DNA from: Pseudemcibacter sp038106445 | GTDB lineage: Bacteria > Pseudomonadota > Alphaproteobacteria > Sphingomonadales > Emcibacteraceae | Reading direction: 5' to 3' | Length of the DNA: 64,000 nt | Assembly: GCA_038106445.1 (NCBI GenBank) | Contig: JAYODU010000002.1 | Coordinates: forward strand, 329,273 to 393,272 | Shown here: in pieces, positions 25,600-34,364 of the stretch | Layout: every line of letters starts with the position of its first letter | Numbering within the stretch: the stretch's first letter is position 1 | Program-made: the position numbers and the translations under genes | The notes under the pieces: generated by a model | Database searches by the model: none | The model's input: the letters and a program-made list of their open reading frames with translations, nothing else | What the model was told of the DNA's origin: nothing

Positions 25600-27954
25600 T
25601 TAAAATCTCGTTCCGACGTTAAACTGGAAGAATTCAGTTTCGTCACTTGGTTTACTACTGATCGCTTTGGCCAAATCAATTCTAAATGGCCCGAACGGTG
25701 AATTCCACGAAAAACCAACGCCGACTGAAACTCTAGGTTCCGACGTATTTCCAAGCAATGTATATAGCACTCCATCCTCAGATAGCAAGCTATCTTCTGC
25801 GTCAATATTAAATAACGCGCCAACATCACCATATAGACTGGCTTCGATTCCAAGGTCCCGTGCTCCTCCACCCAGAGGGATGAACAATTCAGCAGTCGCT
25901 TTATAATAAGTATTACCACCTAGTGAAAAACCGCTGAAAAATTCCGTAAAGCCTTGACGATATTCTCTTGGACCAACCCCAGCTTCTTTAAAACCACGTA
26001 TCCTTGGGTTCCCAAGGAAAAAGCGTTTGTTTAATCTTATATCCTGCCCAAGCCCGAATATATGTCCACCCTCCGCACTGATATTAAAGACCCATTGACT
26101 TATAAGTGGATAATAAAAGTCATAATTTGCTGTTGTTTGTATATATTTTTCATTGCCTCCAAGTCCGGCAAATTGCTGTCTTAAGACTGCCAGTTGACCT
26201 CTATTCGGCTTCTGAGGATTATCAAGAGAATTGTAAGTCAAACTATATCCAACTGAAGACGTTGTAAATTTACCTGAACTGTTTGCAATATAAGGACTAT
26301 TAGTAAAAAGACTAGTTCTAACGTCTTCCCAGGTAAGTCCATAATTTAGCCCCATAACAACATACTCTGTAAGCGGGAAACCAATACGAAGCGATGTTCC
26401 ATACATCTTATTTCTGAACCCGCTTTCAATGAAATTAGTATCACGTAAGAAGATATCAGCACCCAACGCAAGCCTTCTATCCATAAAATATGGTTCCGTA
26501 AATCCCAGTTCAACTTCCTTGCGGCGCTTCGATAACGTGGTACCCAATCTTACATACTGGCCTTTCCCCAGCAAATTCCTTTCTGCGATGCTAAAGTTCA
26601 CAAGCAAACCTTCAAAACTTGAATACCCCAGCCCGGCTGAGAGCTCTCCGGTAGGTTGTTCCTCAACTGTAATTTCCAATATTGTTTTATCTTCTGAAGT
26701 GCCTTCAATCTGCTCCACGTTCACTTCACGGAAAAACTGCAGTGCTTGCACACGAATTTCAGAACGTCTTAGCTTCGATGAATTATAGGCATCCCCCTCT
26801 GCAAGCCGCATTTCCCGCCTGATAACCTTATCGTGTGTACGAACATTATCTATGATCTTTATTTCTTCGACATAAACACGTGGAGCTTCATTAATTACAA
26901 ATATGATATCCACTGTACGTTCGTCGCGGTTCCTTCTTACCTGTGGCCGGATGTCAATAAATGCATAACCCCTAAGTCCTGCAACTTCAGTTAACAACTC
27001 AATCGAGTCGTCTATTGCACTCGAATCATATCGTGCGCCTTCTTTCGTAAGTAAAAACAGCTCCAAAACTTCTGGCTTAAGTTCTTCAATCTGGCTTTCT
27101 ATCGAAATGTCACCAAAATTATAAAGCTCACCTTCTTCGACAGACATATTGATAAAGAAAAACCTTTTATCAGGCGAAAGTTCTGCGCTTGCCGATGTAA
27201 TACGGAAATCTGCATATCCCTGTTCACGGTAAAAATCTCTAAGCAACTGTTTGTCATAAGTGAGGCGGTCAGGATCATATGTATCTTCGGTCGCCAAAAA
27301 TTTCCACCAGCGGTTTTCTACTGAAACCATTTTTGAACGCAGGATATCGTTATTGAAAACTTCGTTACCAAGAAAATTAATCTTACCTATTACACTTTTT
27401 GCGCCTTCTGAAATTTCGAATACAAGGTTAACGCGGTTCTGTTCCAACTGAATTACCTTTGGCTCTACCGCAGCGGCAAATCTTCCTCCACGACGATAAA
27501 TTTCAAGTATTCTTTGTACATCCGCCCGCACCTTAGCACGTGAAAAAACGATACGAGGACGTAATTGTATTTCTTCATATAGATCTTCATCATCCTTGTA
27601 TTTATTTCCCTCAAAGACAATTCGATTAATAATCGGATTTTCTGTAACGGATACAACAAGTGTTCTACCGCGGCGCCCAACATCCACATCAGAAAAAAGG
27701 GTGGTGCCATATAATCTTTTCAGTGAGGCATCACCAAGTATTTCAGTATATTCGTCACCAACCCCAAGCATCAAATAGGATTCAATTGTGGAGGTTTCTA
27801 TCCTTTGATTTCCAGAAACTTCTATAGCAGTAATAACAACTCCGGCAGGTGTATTTGACAGCGGTGTTTGAGCACGCACAGTATTTAGTCCAACTAAATG
27901 AACCAATATCACTACTATCATAAAACATGCTTCTTTATAGTTCTGTATTACCAC
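25600..27954 (-). CDS. bamA: Outer membrane protein assembly factor BamA
   Basis: Core of the BAM machine that inserts beta-barrel proteins into the outer membrane, 784 residues. A signal peptide (about 1-29, ...TVRAQ) is followed by five POTRA repeats (about 40-440; the first begins ITAIEVSGNQRIE) and a 16-strand Omp85 barrel. The barrel carries RGF in NPRIRGFKEAG, the conserved lid-loop motif, and the protein ends in aromatic residue F (FFQFNVGTRF), the usual BAM recognition end. It follows rseP by 19 bp and precedes skp by one base. No damage seen. Confidence 0.97.
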   Translation of the reverse strand: MVIQNYKEACFMIVVILVHLVGLNTVRAQTPLSNTPAGVVITAIEVSGNQRIETSTIESYLMLGVGDEYTEILGDASLKRLYGTTLFSDVDVGRRGRTLVVSVTENPIINRIVFEGNKYKDDEDLYEEIQLRPRIVFSRAKVRADVQRILEIYRRGGRFAAAVEPKVIQLEQNRVNLVFEISEGAKSVIGKINFLGNEVFNNDILRSKMVSVENRWWKFLATEDTYDPDRLTYDKQLLRDFYREQGYADFRITSASAELSPDKRFFFINMSVEEGELYNFGDISIESQIEELKPEVLELFLLTKEGARYDSSAIDDSIELLTEVAGLRGYAFIDIRPQVRRNRDERTVDIIFVINEAPRVYVEEIKIIDNVRTHDKVIRREMRLAEGDAYNSSKLRRSEIRVQALQFFREVNVEQIEGTSEDKTILEITVEEQPTGELSAGLGYSSFEGLLVNFSIAERNLLGKGQYVRLGTTLSKRRKEVELGFTEPYFMDRRLALGADIFLRDTNFIESGFRNKMYGTSLRIGFPLTEYVVMGLNYGLTWEDVRTSLFTNSPYIANSSGKFTTSSVGYSLTYNSLDNPQKPNRGQLAVLRQQFAGLGGNEKYIQTTANYDFYYPLISQWVFNISAEGGHIFGLGQDIRLNKRFFLGNPRIRGFKEAGVGPREYRQGFTEFFSGFSLGGNTYYKATAELFIPLGGGARDLGIEASLYGDVGALFNIDAEDSLLSEDGVLYTLLGNTSEPRVSVGVGFSWNSPFGPFRIDLAKAISSKPSDETEFFQFNVGTRF

Positions 27955-27973
27955 TAATTCTTACCTTAATTTA

Positions 27974-29092
27974 TCAACCAGAATAAAATTTTCTCAATAT
28001 GTCGTTATAAAACACAAAAACCATCAGGCTTAATACTACAGCTGCCCCAATCTTGAAACCAAATTCTTGTGCTTTTATGCTCATTTTTTTTCTCTGGATT
28101 GCTTCGATGGCATAATAGAGTAAATGCCCTCCATCTAGCATCGGGATCGGAAATAGATTAATCATCCCTAGGCCAATCGATACAAGCGCCATAAAGTTAA
28201 TAAACTCTACAAATCCATAATCTATTGTTTTACCCGCAACACGCGCAATTGTAATAGGACCTCCAAGTTCTTTAGGCGACCTGTCACCAACAAGTATTTG
28301 TTTAATCCCTTTTAAATTATCCTGAGTAAGATTCTTTGTTTCAATCGTTGCCTGCCAGAGTGCTCCAAATAAATTATACTCGATAACTTCTCTCGCTTCT
28401 GGATCACTATAGATACCGATTTGACGAATTTCAGTTTTTTCTCCAAGTAAGTTAGTACTTTCCGTTACGTTTAACTTGAAATTAAATGTATGTTTCGTAC
28501 CACCGCGAAGTAAGCTCACTGAAACATCGTCCTTAACCTTCAGCATCAGGCGTGTTGTAATATCACGAAAGCTTTCAACCGGATCACCGTCGATTGCTAA
28601 TATCAAATCACCTGCTTCAATGCCTGCTTCAATTGCAGCGCCGTCTTCGACTACGCCACCTACAACGGGCAGATTCACAAGCCGACCATAAGTAAAAAAC
28701 ATTCCGGCAATAATTAGGATCGCAAAAAGAAAATTTACAGCCGGTCCTGCAAACACAATAGCAGACTTCTGCAAAAGATTTTTGTGATGAAATGAAACTG
28801 CTTTTTCTTCTTCCGACATTTCAAGAAGTCTTTGGTCAGGTGTACTTGCTTCTGAAGCATCACCAAAAAATTTCAAGTAACCGCCAAGAGGAACCCAGCT
28901 TATTTTCCATCTTGTTCCGTGCTTGTCATTAAATCCCCAAATTTCCGGACCAAACCCTACGGAAAAGACCTCGACACGAACACCGTTCATTCGGGCAACA
29001 ATATAATGTCCCCATTCATGCACAAAAACAAGTACAGTCAAGATAACAAGGAACGCCAGTAGGGGCTGGCCTGTCGACATAATAAAATCCAT
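27974..29092 (-). CDS. rseP: RIP metalloprotease RseP (site-2 protease)
   Basis: Intramembrane zinc protease of 372 residues that cuts anti-sigma factors and leftover signal peptides in the inner membrane. The zinc motif HEWGH is in the first helix (FVHEWGHYIVARMNGV), a PDZ domain occupies about 125-200 (VVGGVVEDGAAIEAGIEAGDLILAI), and the second catalytic motif is LDGGHLLYY in the third helix. Having one PDZ domain instead of the two in E. coli is normal for alphaproteobacteria. Its start overlaps the dxr stop by one base. Confidence 0.96.
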   Translation of the reverse strand: MDFIMSTGQPLLAFLVILTVLVFVHEWGHYIVARMNGVRVEVFSVGFGPEIWGFNDKHGTRWKISWVPLGGYLKFFGDASEASTPDQRLLEMSEEEKAVSFHHKNLLQKSAIVFAGPAVNFLFAILIIAGMFFTYGRLVNLPVVGGVVEDGAAIEAGIEAGDLILAIDGDPVESFRDITTRLMLKVKDDVSVSLLRGGTKHTFNFKLNVTESTNLLGEKTEIRQIGIYSDPEAREVIEYNLFGALWQATIETKNLTQDNLKGIKQILVGDRSPKELGGPITIARVAGKTIDYGFVEFINFMALVSIGLGMINLFPIPMLDGGHLLYYAIEAIQRKKMSIKAQEFGFKIGAAVVLSLMVFVFYNDILRKFYSG

Positions 29093-30303
29093 TACTCACT
29101 CATTCCTGTTATTAGCTCATGCGCAACACATCGCGCGTGTTCATCAACTTCATGTACATCAGCCAAGCTCGTCAATTTGTGAAAGCTTAGTTTTGTCAAA
29201 GTTTTTTCTACTATTTTTGCAATATCCAGGAACCCAATTTTCCCCTCAAGGAAAGCATAAACAGCAACTTCATTAGAAGCGTTGAGGATAGTAGGCGCAC
29301 TTCCACCATTTTGCAACACTTCTCGTGTAATTTTAAGTGAAGGAAAATGTTGATCATCCGGCTTGATAAAGCTCAAATTTCCTATTTCAGCAAGATCCAG
29401 TTTTTTGCAAGGAGCCTCCATTCGATCCGGCCAGCCAAGCGCATATGATATTGGTGTTCGCATATCCGGCGTTCCCAAGTGTGCCAATACGGATCCGTCC
29501 ACATATGATACCATACTATGAACTATGGACTGTGGATGGATGATAATATCGAGCTGATCTTTATCTACTGGAAACAGATAATGGGCTTCGATAAGCTCAA
29601 GCCCTTTATTCATCATTGTTGCACTGTCCACGGATATTTTGGCTCCCATAGACCAATTGGGATGATCAACAGCCTGTGCAGGCGTAATTCCCTTTAATTT
29701 TGAGACATCGGTATTCCAGAACGGGCCACCTGAAGCGGTTAGTGTTATTTTATCAATCGTTTCCGGGTTGTCAAAATCGAGTATCTGAAAAATGGCATTA
29801 TGTTCTGAATCTACAGGTAAAATTATAGCACCGCTTTCTTCCACCTGATCCATCATGAAGCCGCCAGCACATACCAAACATTCCTTATTTGCAAGTGCAA
29901 TAGTGGCCCCTCGTCTGATAGCAGTCAATGTTGGCTTCAACCCCGCAGCACCGACTATAGAGGACATAACCCATTCAGCTGGTAGTCCAGCCGCTTCGTC
30001 CAGACCTATCGTCCCTGCTGCAGCTGCAATGCCGGTTCCTACAAGTGCATCTTTTAAATCACTTAAAAGCTTATCATCTGCAATGACAGCCAGTTCAGCG
30101 TTAAAATCTTTGGCCTGTTTTGCAAGAAGTTCAACATTACTGTTTGCCGTTAATGCCTTAACTGAATATTTCTCTTTATTGCGCGAAATAAGATCAAGTG
30201 TATTACATCCTACTGATCCGGTTGAACCAAGAATAGTAACAGTCTTTATACTTTCATTTTTTGCCAGTTTGAGGCGATCAATATCTGCTAAACTTATATT
30301 CAT
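29092..30303 (-). CDS. dxr: 1-deoxy-D-xylulose 5-phosphate reductoisomerase
   Basis: Second enzyme of the MEP isoprenoid pathway, converting DXP to MEP with NADPH; 403 residues. The nucleotide-binding GSTGSVGCNTLDLI is at about 27-40, the metal/substrate region is PVDSEHNAIFQ near 155, and SVDSATMMNKGLE follows at about 225. It stands between cdsA and rseP, the usual order, which links isoprenoid (undecaprenyl) supply to envelope assembly genes. No anomaly. Confidence 0.97.
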   Translation of the reverse strand: MNISLADIDRLKLAKNESIKTVTILGSTGSVGCNTLDLISRNKEKYSVKALTANSNVELLAKQAKDFNAELAVIADDKLLSDLKDALVGTGIAAAAGTIGLDEAAGLPAEWVMSSIVGAAGLKPTLTAIRRGATIALANKECLVCAGGFMMDQVEESGAIILPVDSEHNAIFQILDFDNPETIDKITLTASGGPFWNTDVSKLKGITPAQAVDHPNWSMGAKISVDSATMMNKGLELIEAHYLFPVDKDQLDIIIHPQSIVHSMVSYVDGSVLAHLGTPDMRTPISYALGWPDRMEAPCKKLDLAEIGNLSFIKPDDQHFPSLKITREVLQNGGSAPTILNASNEVAVYAFLEGKIGFLDIAKIVEKTLTKLSFHKLTSLADVHEVDEHARCVAHELITGMSE

Positions 30304-30321
30304 GTTATAACTTACTTAATT

Positions 30322-31152
30322 TCATCGCGCATATATCACATATGCCAGAACCAGAACAGCAGGAGCTACAAACAAAACACCATCAATACGATCCATAACA
30401 CCACCGTGCCCAGGAATTATTGTTCCTGAATTCTTTACATTAAATGCTCTTTTAACGGCAGATTCAGCAAGATCACCAACCTGACTTAACAACGCAAGTA
30501 GACCACTCAATATAATCAAAATTGTGGCATTGTTAAACAAGACAGTATCTGTATTTTTCATATACAACCCAAACAGGCTTCCCATAATCATTGCAGTAAC
30601 AGTTCCGCCAAATAGTCCAGACCATGTTTTATTCGGGCTGATTTTAGGTGACATTTTCGGTCCACCAATATTCTTACCCACAAAATACGCACCTGTATCC
30701 ATCGACCAGATTAAAATCATCATCCAAAGAATTACAACACCACCGTAATTTTCGTTTATCATCAAAAAAGAAGCCGATGGAAGAAGCGCATAAAGAAACC
30801 CAATAATCGTCCACAAAATGTTCGCTTTCACAAGATATGCAACTGTAAAAACTGAAACAATGCTGCAAATAAATGAATAAACAAGAAATGGACTACCCCA
30901 ATTTAGTGCCAGCAAAAGTAAAATCGCACAAAAACTTTCTACTACAAACAATATTGAAAGCGGTTTTTTTTCAACAATACCATTCCATTCTGATAAAATA
31001 AATACTGTCAGTAAGCTGACCAATAAAAAGAACGGTAATCCCCCACTCAAAATAACATATACAGCGATTGGAAGCATTACTACCGCAGAAATTACCCGTG
31101 TAAGAAGGTTGTTTTTCTTCGTTTTTACTTCTGCCTCAGGGTCTGGCGCCAT
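30322..31152 (-). CDS. cdsA: Phosphatidate cytidylyltransferase
   Basis: Integral membrane enzyme making CDP-diacylglycerol for phospholipids. I choose the ATG at 31152 (MAPDPEAEVKTKKN..., 276 residues); an upstream ATG at 31206 would add 18 residues and a deeper overlap with uppS. About eight membrane segments are visible. The C-terminal family signature is SAVKRAFNVKNSG followed by IIPGHGGVMDRIDG; the usual K-D pair in it is K-N here (AAT at 30432-30430), a departure at a position thought to bind metal. The gene overlaps the uppS stop by 17 bp and is followed by dxr after 18 bp. Confidence 0.94.
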   Translation of the reverse strand: MAPDPEAEVKTKKNNLLTRVISAVVMLPIAVYVILSGGLPFFLLVSLLTVFILSEWNGIVEKKPLSILFVVESFCAILLLLALNWGSPFLVYSFICSIVSVFTVAYLVKANILWTIIGFLYALLPSASFLMINENYGGVVILWMMILIWSMDTGAYFVGKNIGGPKMSPKISPNKTWSGLFGGTVTAMIMGSLFGLYMKNTDTVLFNNATILIILSGLLALLSQVGDLAESAVKRAFNVKNSGTIIPGHGGVMDRIDGVLFVAPAVLVLAYVIYAR

Positions 31153-31888
31153 ACCGCCTGTCCCTTTTACAATATTCATCAATAGCATCCAGCAAACTTT
31201 CGTCACTAAAATCTGGCCAAAGTACGTCTAAAAATACAAACTCGGCGTATGCTGCCTGCCAAAGCATAAAATTGCTTAGCCGCTTCTCACCACTTGTTCG
31301 AATGATCAGATCCGGCTCTGGCATATCGCATGTATAAAGATTTCCTGCGAACAGATTTTCATCGATATCAGAAATATTGATTTCCCCTTTCAGAACTTTT
31401 TGCGTTACTTTTTTTACGGCTGTCACTATTTCTTCCTGACCACCGTAATTCAAGGCAAGATTTAAACACAACTTATCATTGTTCCTGGTTTTTTCTTTAG
31501 CATGATCGATAAGTTTAAGGATGCTTTTACTTAAACGATCACGACTACCTATAAAGTTTATCCTGATATTCTTTTCATGAAGCTCATCAATTTCATTTTT
31601 TAAATAAATCTGTAGAAGCCCCATTAAATCATTTACTTCATCGGGAGGCCTATTCCAGTTTTCCGATGAAAATGCGTAAAGAGTAAGGTATTTGATCCCA
31701 AGCTCAGCACATTTTTCGACAATACCTCTAACAGCATCAGCTCCTTTTTTGTGCCCTGCAAATTTTGGAAGTTTACGAGACTTTGCCCACCTGCCATTAC
31801 CATCCATAATAATAGCAATATGCTGAAGGCGGTCTCTGACCTCTTCTGCCGAAGGACTGATCCTGTTATCTTCTTTTACCAGCAGCAT
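31136..31888 (-). CDS. uppS: Isoprenyl transferase (undecaprenyl diphosphate synthase)
   Basis: Cis-prenyltransferase of 250 residues that makes the C55 lipid carrier for peptidoglycan. The N-terminal motif IAIIMDGNGRWAK holds the catalytic Asp; FAGHKKGADAVR, TLYAFSSENWNRP and the C-terminal DLIIRTSGEKRLSNFMLWQ complete the conserved regions. It follows frr by six bases and overlaps cdsA. Normal length for the class. Confidence 0.97.
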   Translation of the reverse strand: MLLVKEDNRISPSAEEVRDRLQHIAIIMDGNGRWAKSRKLPKFAGHKKGADAVRGIVEKCAELGIKYLTLYAFSSENWNRPPDEVNDLMGLLQIYLKNEIDELHEKNIRINFIGSRDRLSKSILKLIDHAKEKTRNNDKLCLNLALNYGGQEEIVTAVKKVTQKVLKGEINISDIDENLFAGNLYTCDMPEPDLIIRTSGEKRLSNFMLWQAAYAEFVFLDVLWPDFSDESLLDAIDEYCKRDRRYGARP

Positions 31889-31894
31889 TAATTA

Positions 31895-32455
31895 CTACAC
31901 CTGCATTATTTCCACTTCTTTTGCGGCAGTGATTTCATCAATATTTTTGATCATCTGATCTGTAAGTTCCTGAATATCATCTGCCAGTATTTTTTGATCA
32001 TCCTTGCTAATATCACCGGACTTTTCCAAATGCTTAATCGTTTCCATGCCATCACGTCTTACATTTCGAACTGCAATTTTCGATTGTTCCGAATAATTTT
32101 TGGCAAGTCTGGTTAGTTCAACCCGGCGTTCTTCATTGAGTTCAGGGATAGGAATTCGCAATGTATCACCATCTAAAATAGGATTTAAGCCAATGCCGGA
32201 ATTTCTGATTGCTTTTTCAACGGAAGAAACAAGCCCCTTATCCCATATATGTACGCTAATCATACGCGGTTCCGGCGTAGACACAGTACCAAGCTGATTT
32301 ATTGGCATTTGTGCTCCATATGCGTCGACCACTACGGGATCCAGAAGATTAACAGAGGCCCTGCCCGTACGCAGCCCTTTAAACTCGTTTTTTAAATTTT
32401 CAACAGCACCTTTCATTCGGCGCTTCAAATCTGCAAGATCAAGTTCAGATGACAT
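31895..32455 (-). CDS. frr: Ribosome recycling factor
   Basis: A 186-residue protein that, with EF-G, splits ribosomes after termination. The long-helix domain (MKGAVENLKNEFKGLRTGRASVNLLD, and the C-terminal KNYSEQSKIAVRNVRRDGME region) and the small central domain (DPVVVDAYGAQMPINQLG) match the family over full length. It lies between pyrH and uppS; 68 bp separate it from pyrH. Confidence 0.97.
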   Translation of the reverse strand: MSSELDLADLKRRMKGAVENLKNEFKGLRTGRASVNLLDPVVVDAYGAQMPINQLGTVSTPEPRMISVHIWDKGLVSSVEKAIRNSGIGLNPILDGDTLRIPIPELNEERRVELTRLAKNYSEQSKIAVRNVRRDGMETIKHLEKSGDISKDDQKILADDIQELTDQMIKNIDEITAAKEVEIMQV

Positions 32456-32523
32456 ATTATCACTCCTGATTTCTTATTTTATACTGTATTAAATATTGCC
32501 CCAAGATTAACAAAGAATAGTCT

Positions 32524-33243
32524 TTAATTGCAAATTTTTGTATGGGGACCACTTCCATTTAACACATTTGCAAAATTGCCATGTTCATGAATAGAAAAAA
32601 CCAATATCGGAATATCATTTTCACGTGCAAGCGATATAGCTGATGCATCCATCACCTTAAGGTCATTCTTTAACACATCCATGTAACTTAATGTATCATA
32701 TTTTATTGCACTTGGGTCAAGTTTGGGGTCTGCGTTATAGACACCATCTACCTGCGTTCCTTTCAGGATCGCATCACAATTCATTTCAGCTGCTCTTAAT
32801 GCTGCCGCACTGTCAGTTGTAAAAAATGGATTTCCGGTACCTGCCGCAAAAACAACAACGCGCCCTTTTTCCATATGCCTGATCGCTCTTCTCCTGATAT
32901 ATGGTTCACAAACAGATGCTATCGGAAAAGCCGATTGAACACGGGTATCGACATCTATATTTTCAAGCGCATTCTGCATGGCAAGGCTGTTCATGACAGT
33001 GGCAAGCATACCTATATGGTCAGCGCTTGTACGATCAAAACCGTTTGCAACTCCTGTCATTCCCCTGAATATATTTCCCGCACCTACAACTAGACAAACT
33101 TCAATACCCATCTCTACAACAGACTTAATTTCTTCAGCAACGCGATTAACAACTTCCGGGGATATACCATAATCCTGATCTCCCATAAGCGCCTCTCCGG
33201 ATAATTTTAGTAAAACGCGTTTATACTGAAGTTCGTCCGCCAT
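32524..33243 (-). CDS. pyrH: UMP kinase
   Basis: Amino-acid-kinase fold enzyme of 239 residues phosphorylating UMP to UDP, hexameric and usually activated by GTP and inhibited by UTP. Family motifs are LLKLSGEALMG at the N-terminus, VVGAGNIFRG, the nucleotide loop AAGTGNPFFTTDSAAALRA, and KGTQVDGVYNADP. The tsf-pyrH gap (160 bp) holds an unusual long stem-loop. Next gene is frr. Confidence 0.97.
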   Translation of the reverse strand: MADELQYKRVLLKLSGEALMGDQDYGISPEVVNRVAEEIKSVVEMGIEVCLVVGAGNIFRGMTGVANGFDRTSADHIGMLATVMNSLAMQNALENIDVDTRVQSAFPIASVCEPYIRRRAIRHMEKGRVVVFAAGTGNPFFTTDSAAALRAAEMNCDAILKGTQVDGVYNADPKLDPSAIKYDTLSYMDVLKNDLKVMDASAISLARENDIPILVFSIHEHGNFANVLNGSGPHTKICN

Positions 33244-33338
33244 AAATATAATCTCCCATTTTGATATTCTGTACTTTGCTCGTAATTAAGTCATATGTCC
33301 ATGACGTTTTTTATTATTTTCTGACCCCCGGATATAAT

Positions 33339-33387
33339 TTGGGCCCAATTACGGAGTATATGAATAAATATCCGTAAATGAGCCCAA
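33339..33387. other. Long imperfect stem-loop between tsf and pyrH
   Basis: TTGGGC (33339-33344) pairs with GCCCAA (33382-33387), and TTACGGA (33349-33355) with TCCGTAA (33371-33377), around a loop of about 15 bases. No T run follows on either strand in the position needed for a terminator. It could be an attenuator, an RNase processing site or a pyrH control element. Confidence 0.4.
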
Positions 33388-33403
33388 AAAATATTGTATG
33401 TAG

Positions 33404-34327
33404 CTAGCTGCTCATTGCAGCAACTTCTGCTGCAAAATCATCCACTTCTTTTTCAATACCTTCACCAAGTTCAAGTCTTACGTAGCCGGCAAGATTGATG
33501 TCTGTACCAGCAGCTTTAGCAGCATTTTCAATAACTTTTTTTATTACTGTTTCACCATCAATAACAAAAGTCTGTTCTACAAAAACAACTTCCTGATAAA
33601 ACTTATTCATACGACCAACGATCATTTTTTCAATAATATTTTCAGGTTTACCGCTTTCGCGTGCCTGTTCAATCAGGATTGCCTTTTCTCGTTCTACTGC
33701 TTCAGGTGATAATTCATCAATTGTCATGGACTGCGGGTTCGTTGCAGCGACATGCATAGCCAGTTGTTTACCAAGCGTTTCCAGAACACTTGAACCTGCG
33801 TCTGATTCGAGCGCAACTAGTACCGCAAGTTTCCCTAACCCCGGTGCTACTGCATTATGAATATAAGTTGCTACAACGCCGTTATTAACACGTAGACCGG
33901 TTGAACGCCGGAATGTCATGTTTTCACCGATTGTCCCAATTGCTTCTGTAACTTCAGCCTCAACACTGTGGCTCTCGCCAGGAAAAGTAGCGTTTTTTGT
34001 CGCTTCATAATCCCCATTATTTGCCAGGGCAACATCAACAACACCTTTAACAAGTGTCTGAAACTGTTCATTACGTGAAACAAAGTCAGTTTCCGAGTTC
34101 ACTTCGATCGCAACACCAGAAGTACCGTTAGATGCTACCGCTACAAGTCCTTCAGCAGCGACCCGTCCTGATTTTTTTTCAGCTTTGGCAATACCTTTTT
34201 GGCGAAGCCAGTCCATTGCAGCTTCGATGTCACCATCATTTTCACTAAGCGCTTTTTTACAATCCATCATACCTGCGCCGGATTTTTCGCGTAATTCTTT
34301 AACAAGTGCGGCAGTAATTTGAGCCAT
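33404..34327 (-). CDS. tsf: Translation elongation factor Ts
   Basis: Nucleotide exchange factor for EF-Tu, 307 residues. The N-terminal UBA-like domain (VKELREKSGAGMMDCKKALSENDGDIEAAMDWLRQKG) and the EF-Tu contact motif TDFVSRNEQF are clear, followed by the two core subdomains. The C-terminal FVEQTFVIDGETVIKKV is typical of the alphaproteobacterial form. It lies 37 bp after rpsB, the standard rpsB-tsf pair. Confidence 0.97.
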   Translation of the reverse strand: MAQITAALVKELREKSGAGMMDCKKALSENDGDIEAAMDWLRQKGIAKAEKKSGRVAAEGLVAVASNGTSGVAIEVNSETDFVSRNEQFQTLVKGVVDVALANNGDYEATKNATFPGESHSVEAEVTEAIGTIGENMTFRRSTGLRVNNGVVATYIHNAVAPGLGKLAVLVALESDAGSSVLETLGKQLAMHVAATNPQSMTIDELSPEAVEREKAILIEQARESGKPENIIEKMIVGRMNKFYQEVVFVEQTFVIDGETVIKKVIENAAKAAGTDINLAGYVRLELGEGIEKEVDDFAAEVAAMSS

Positions 34328-34364
34328 AATTCTTTCCTTGTTTAAATATTAATTTTTTTGAAGA

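Noticed and set aside
25599..25919. N-terminal extension of Skp into bamA
   Set aside because: The extra 107 residues are the out-of-frame reading of the BamA barrel end; the signal peptide begins at 25598 or shortly after.
33339..33387. tsf terminator
   Set aside because: The stem is not followed by a T run on the minus strand, so it is reported only as a structure.
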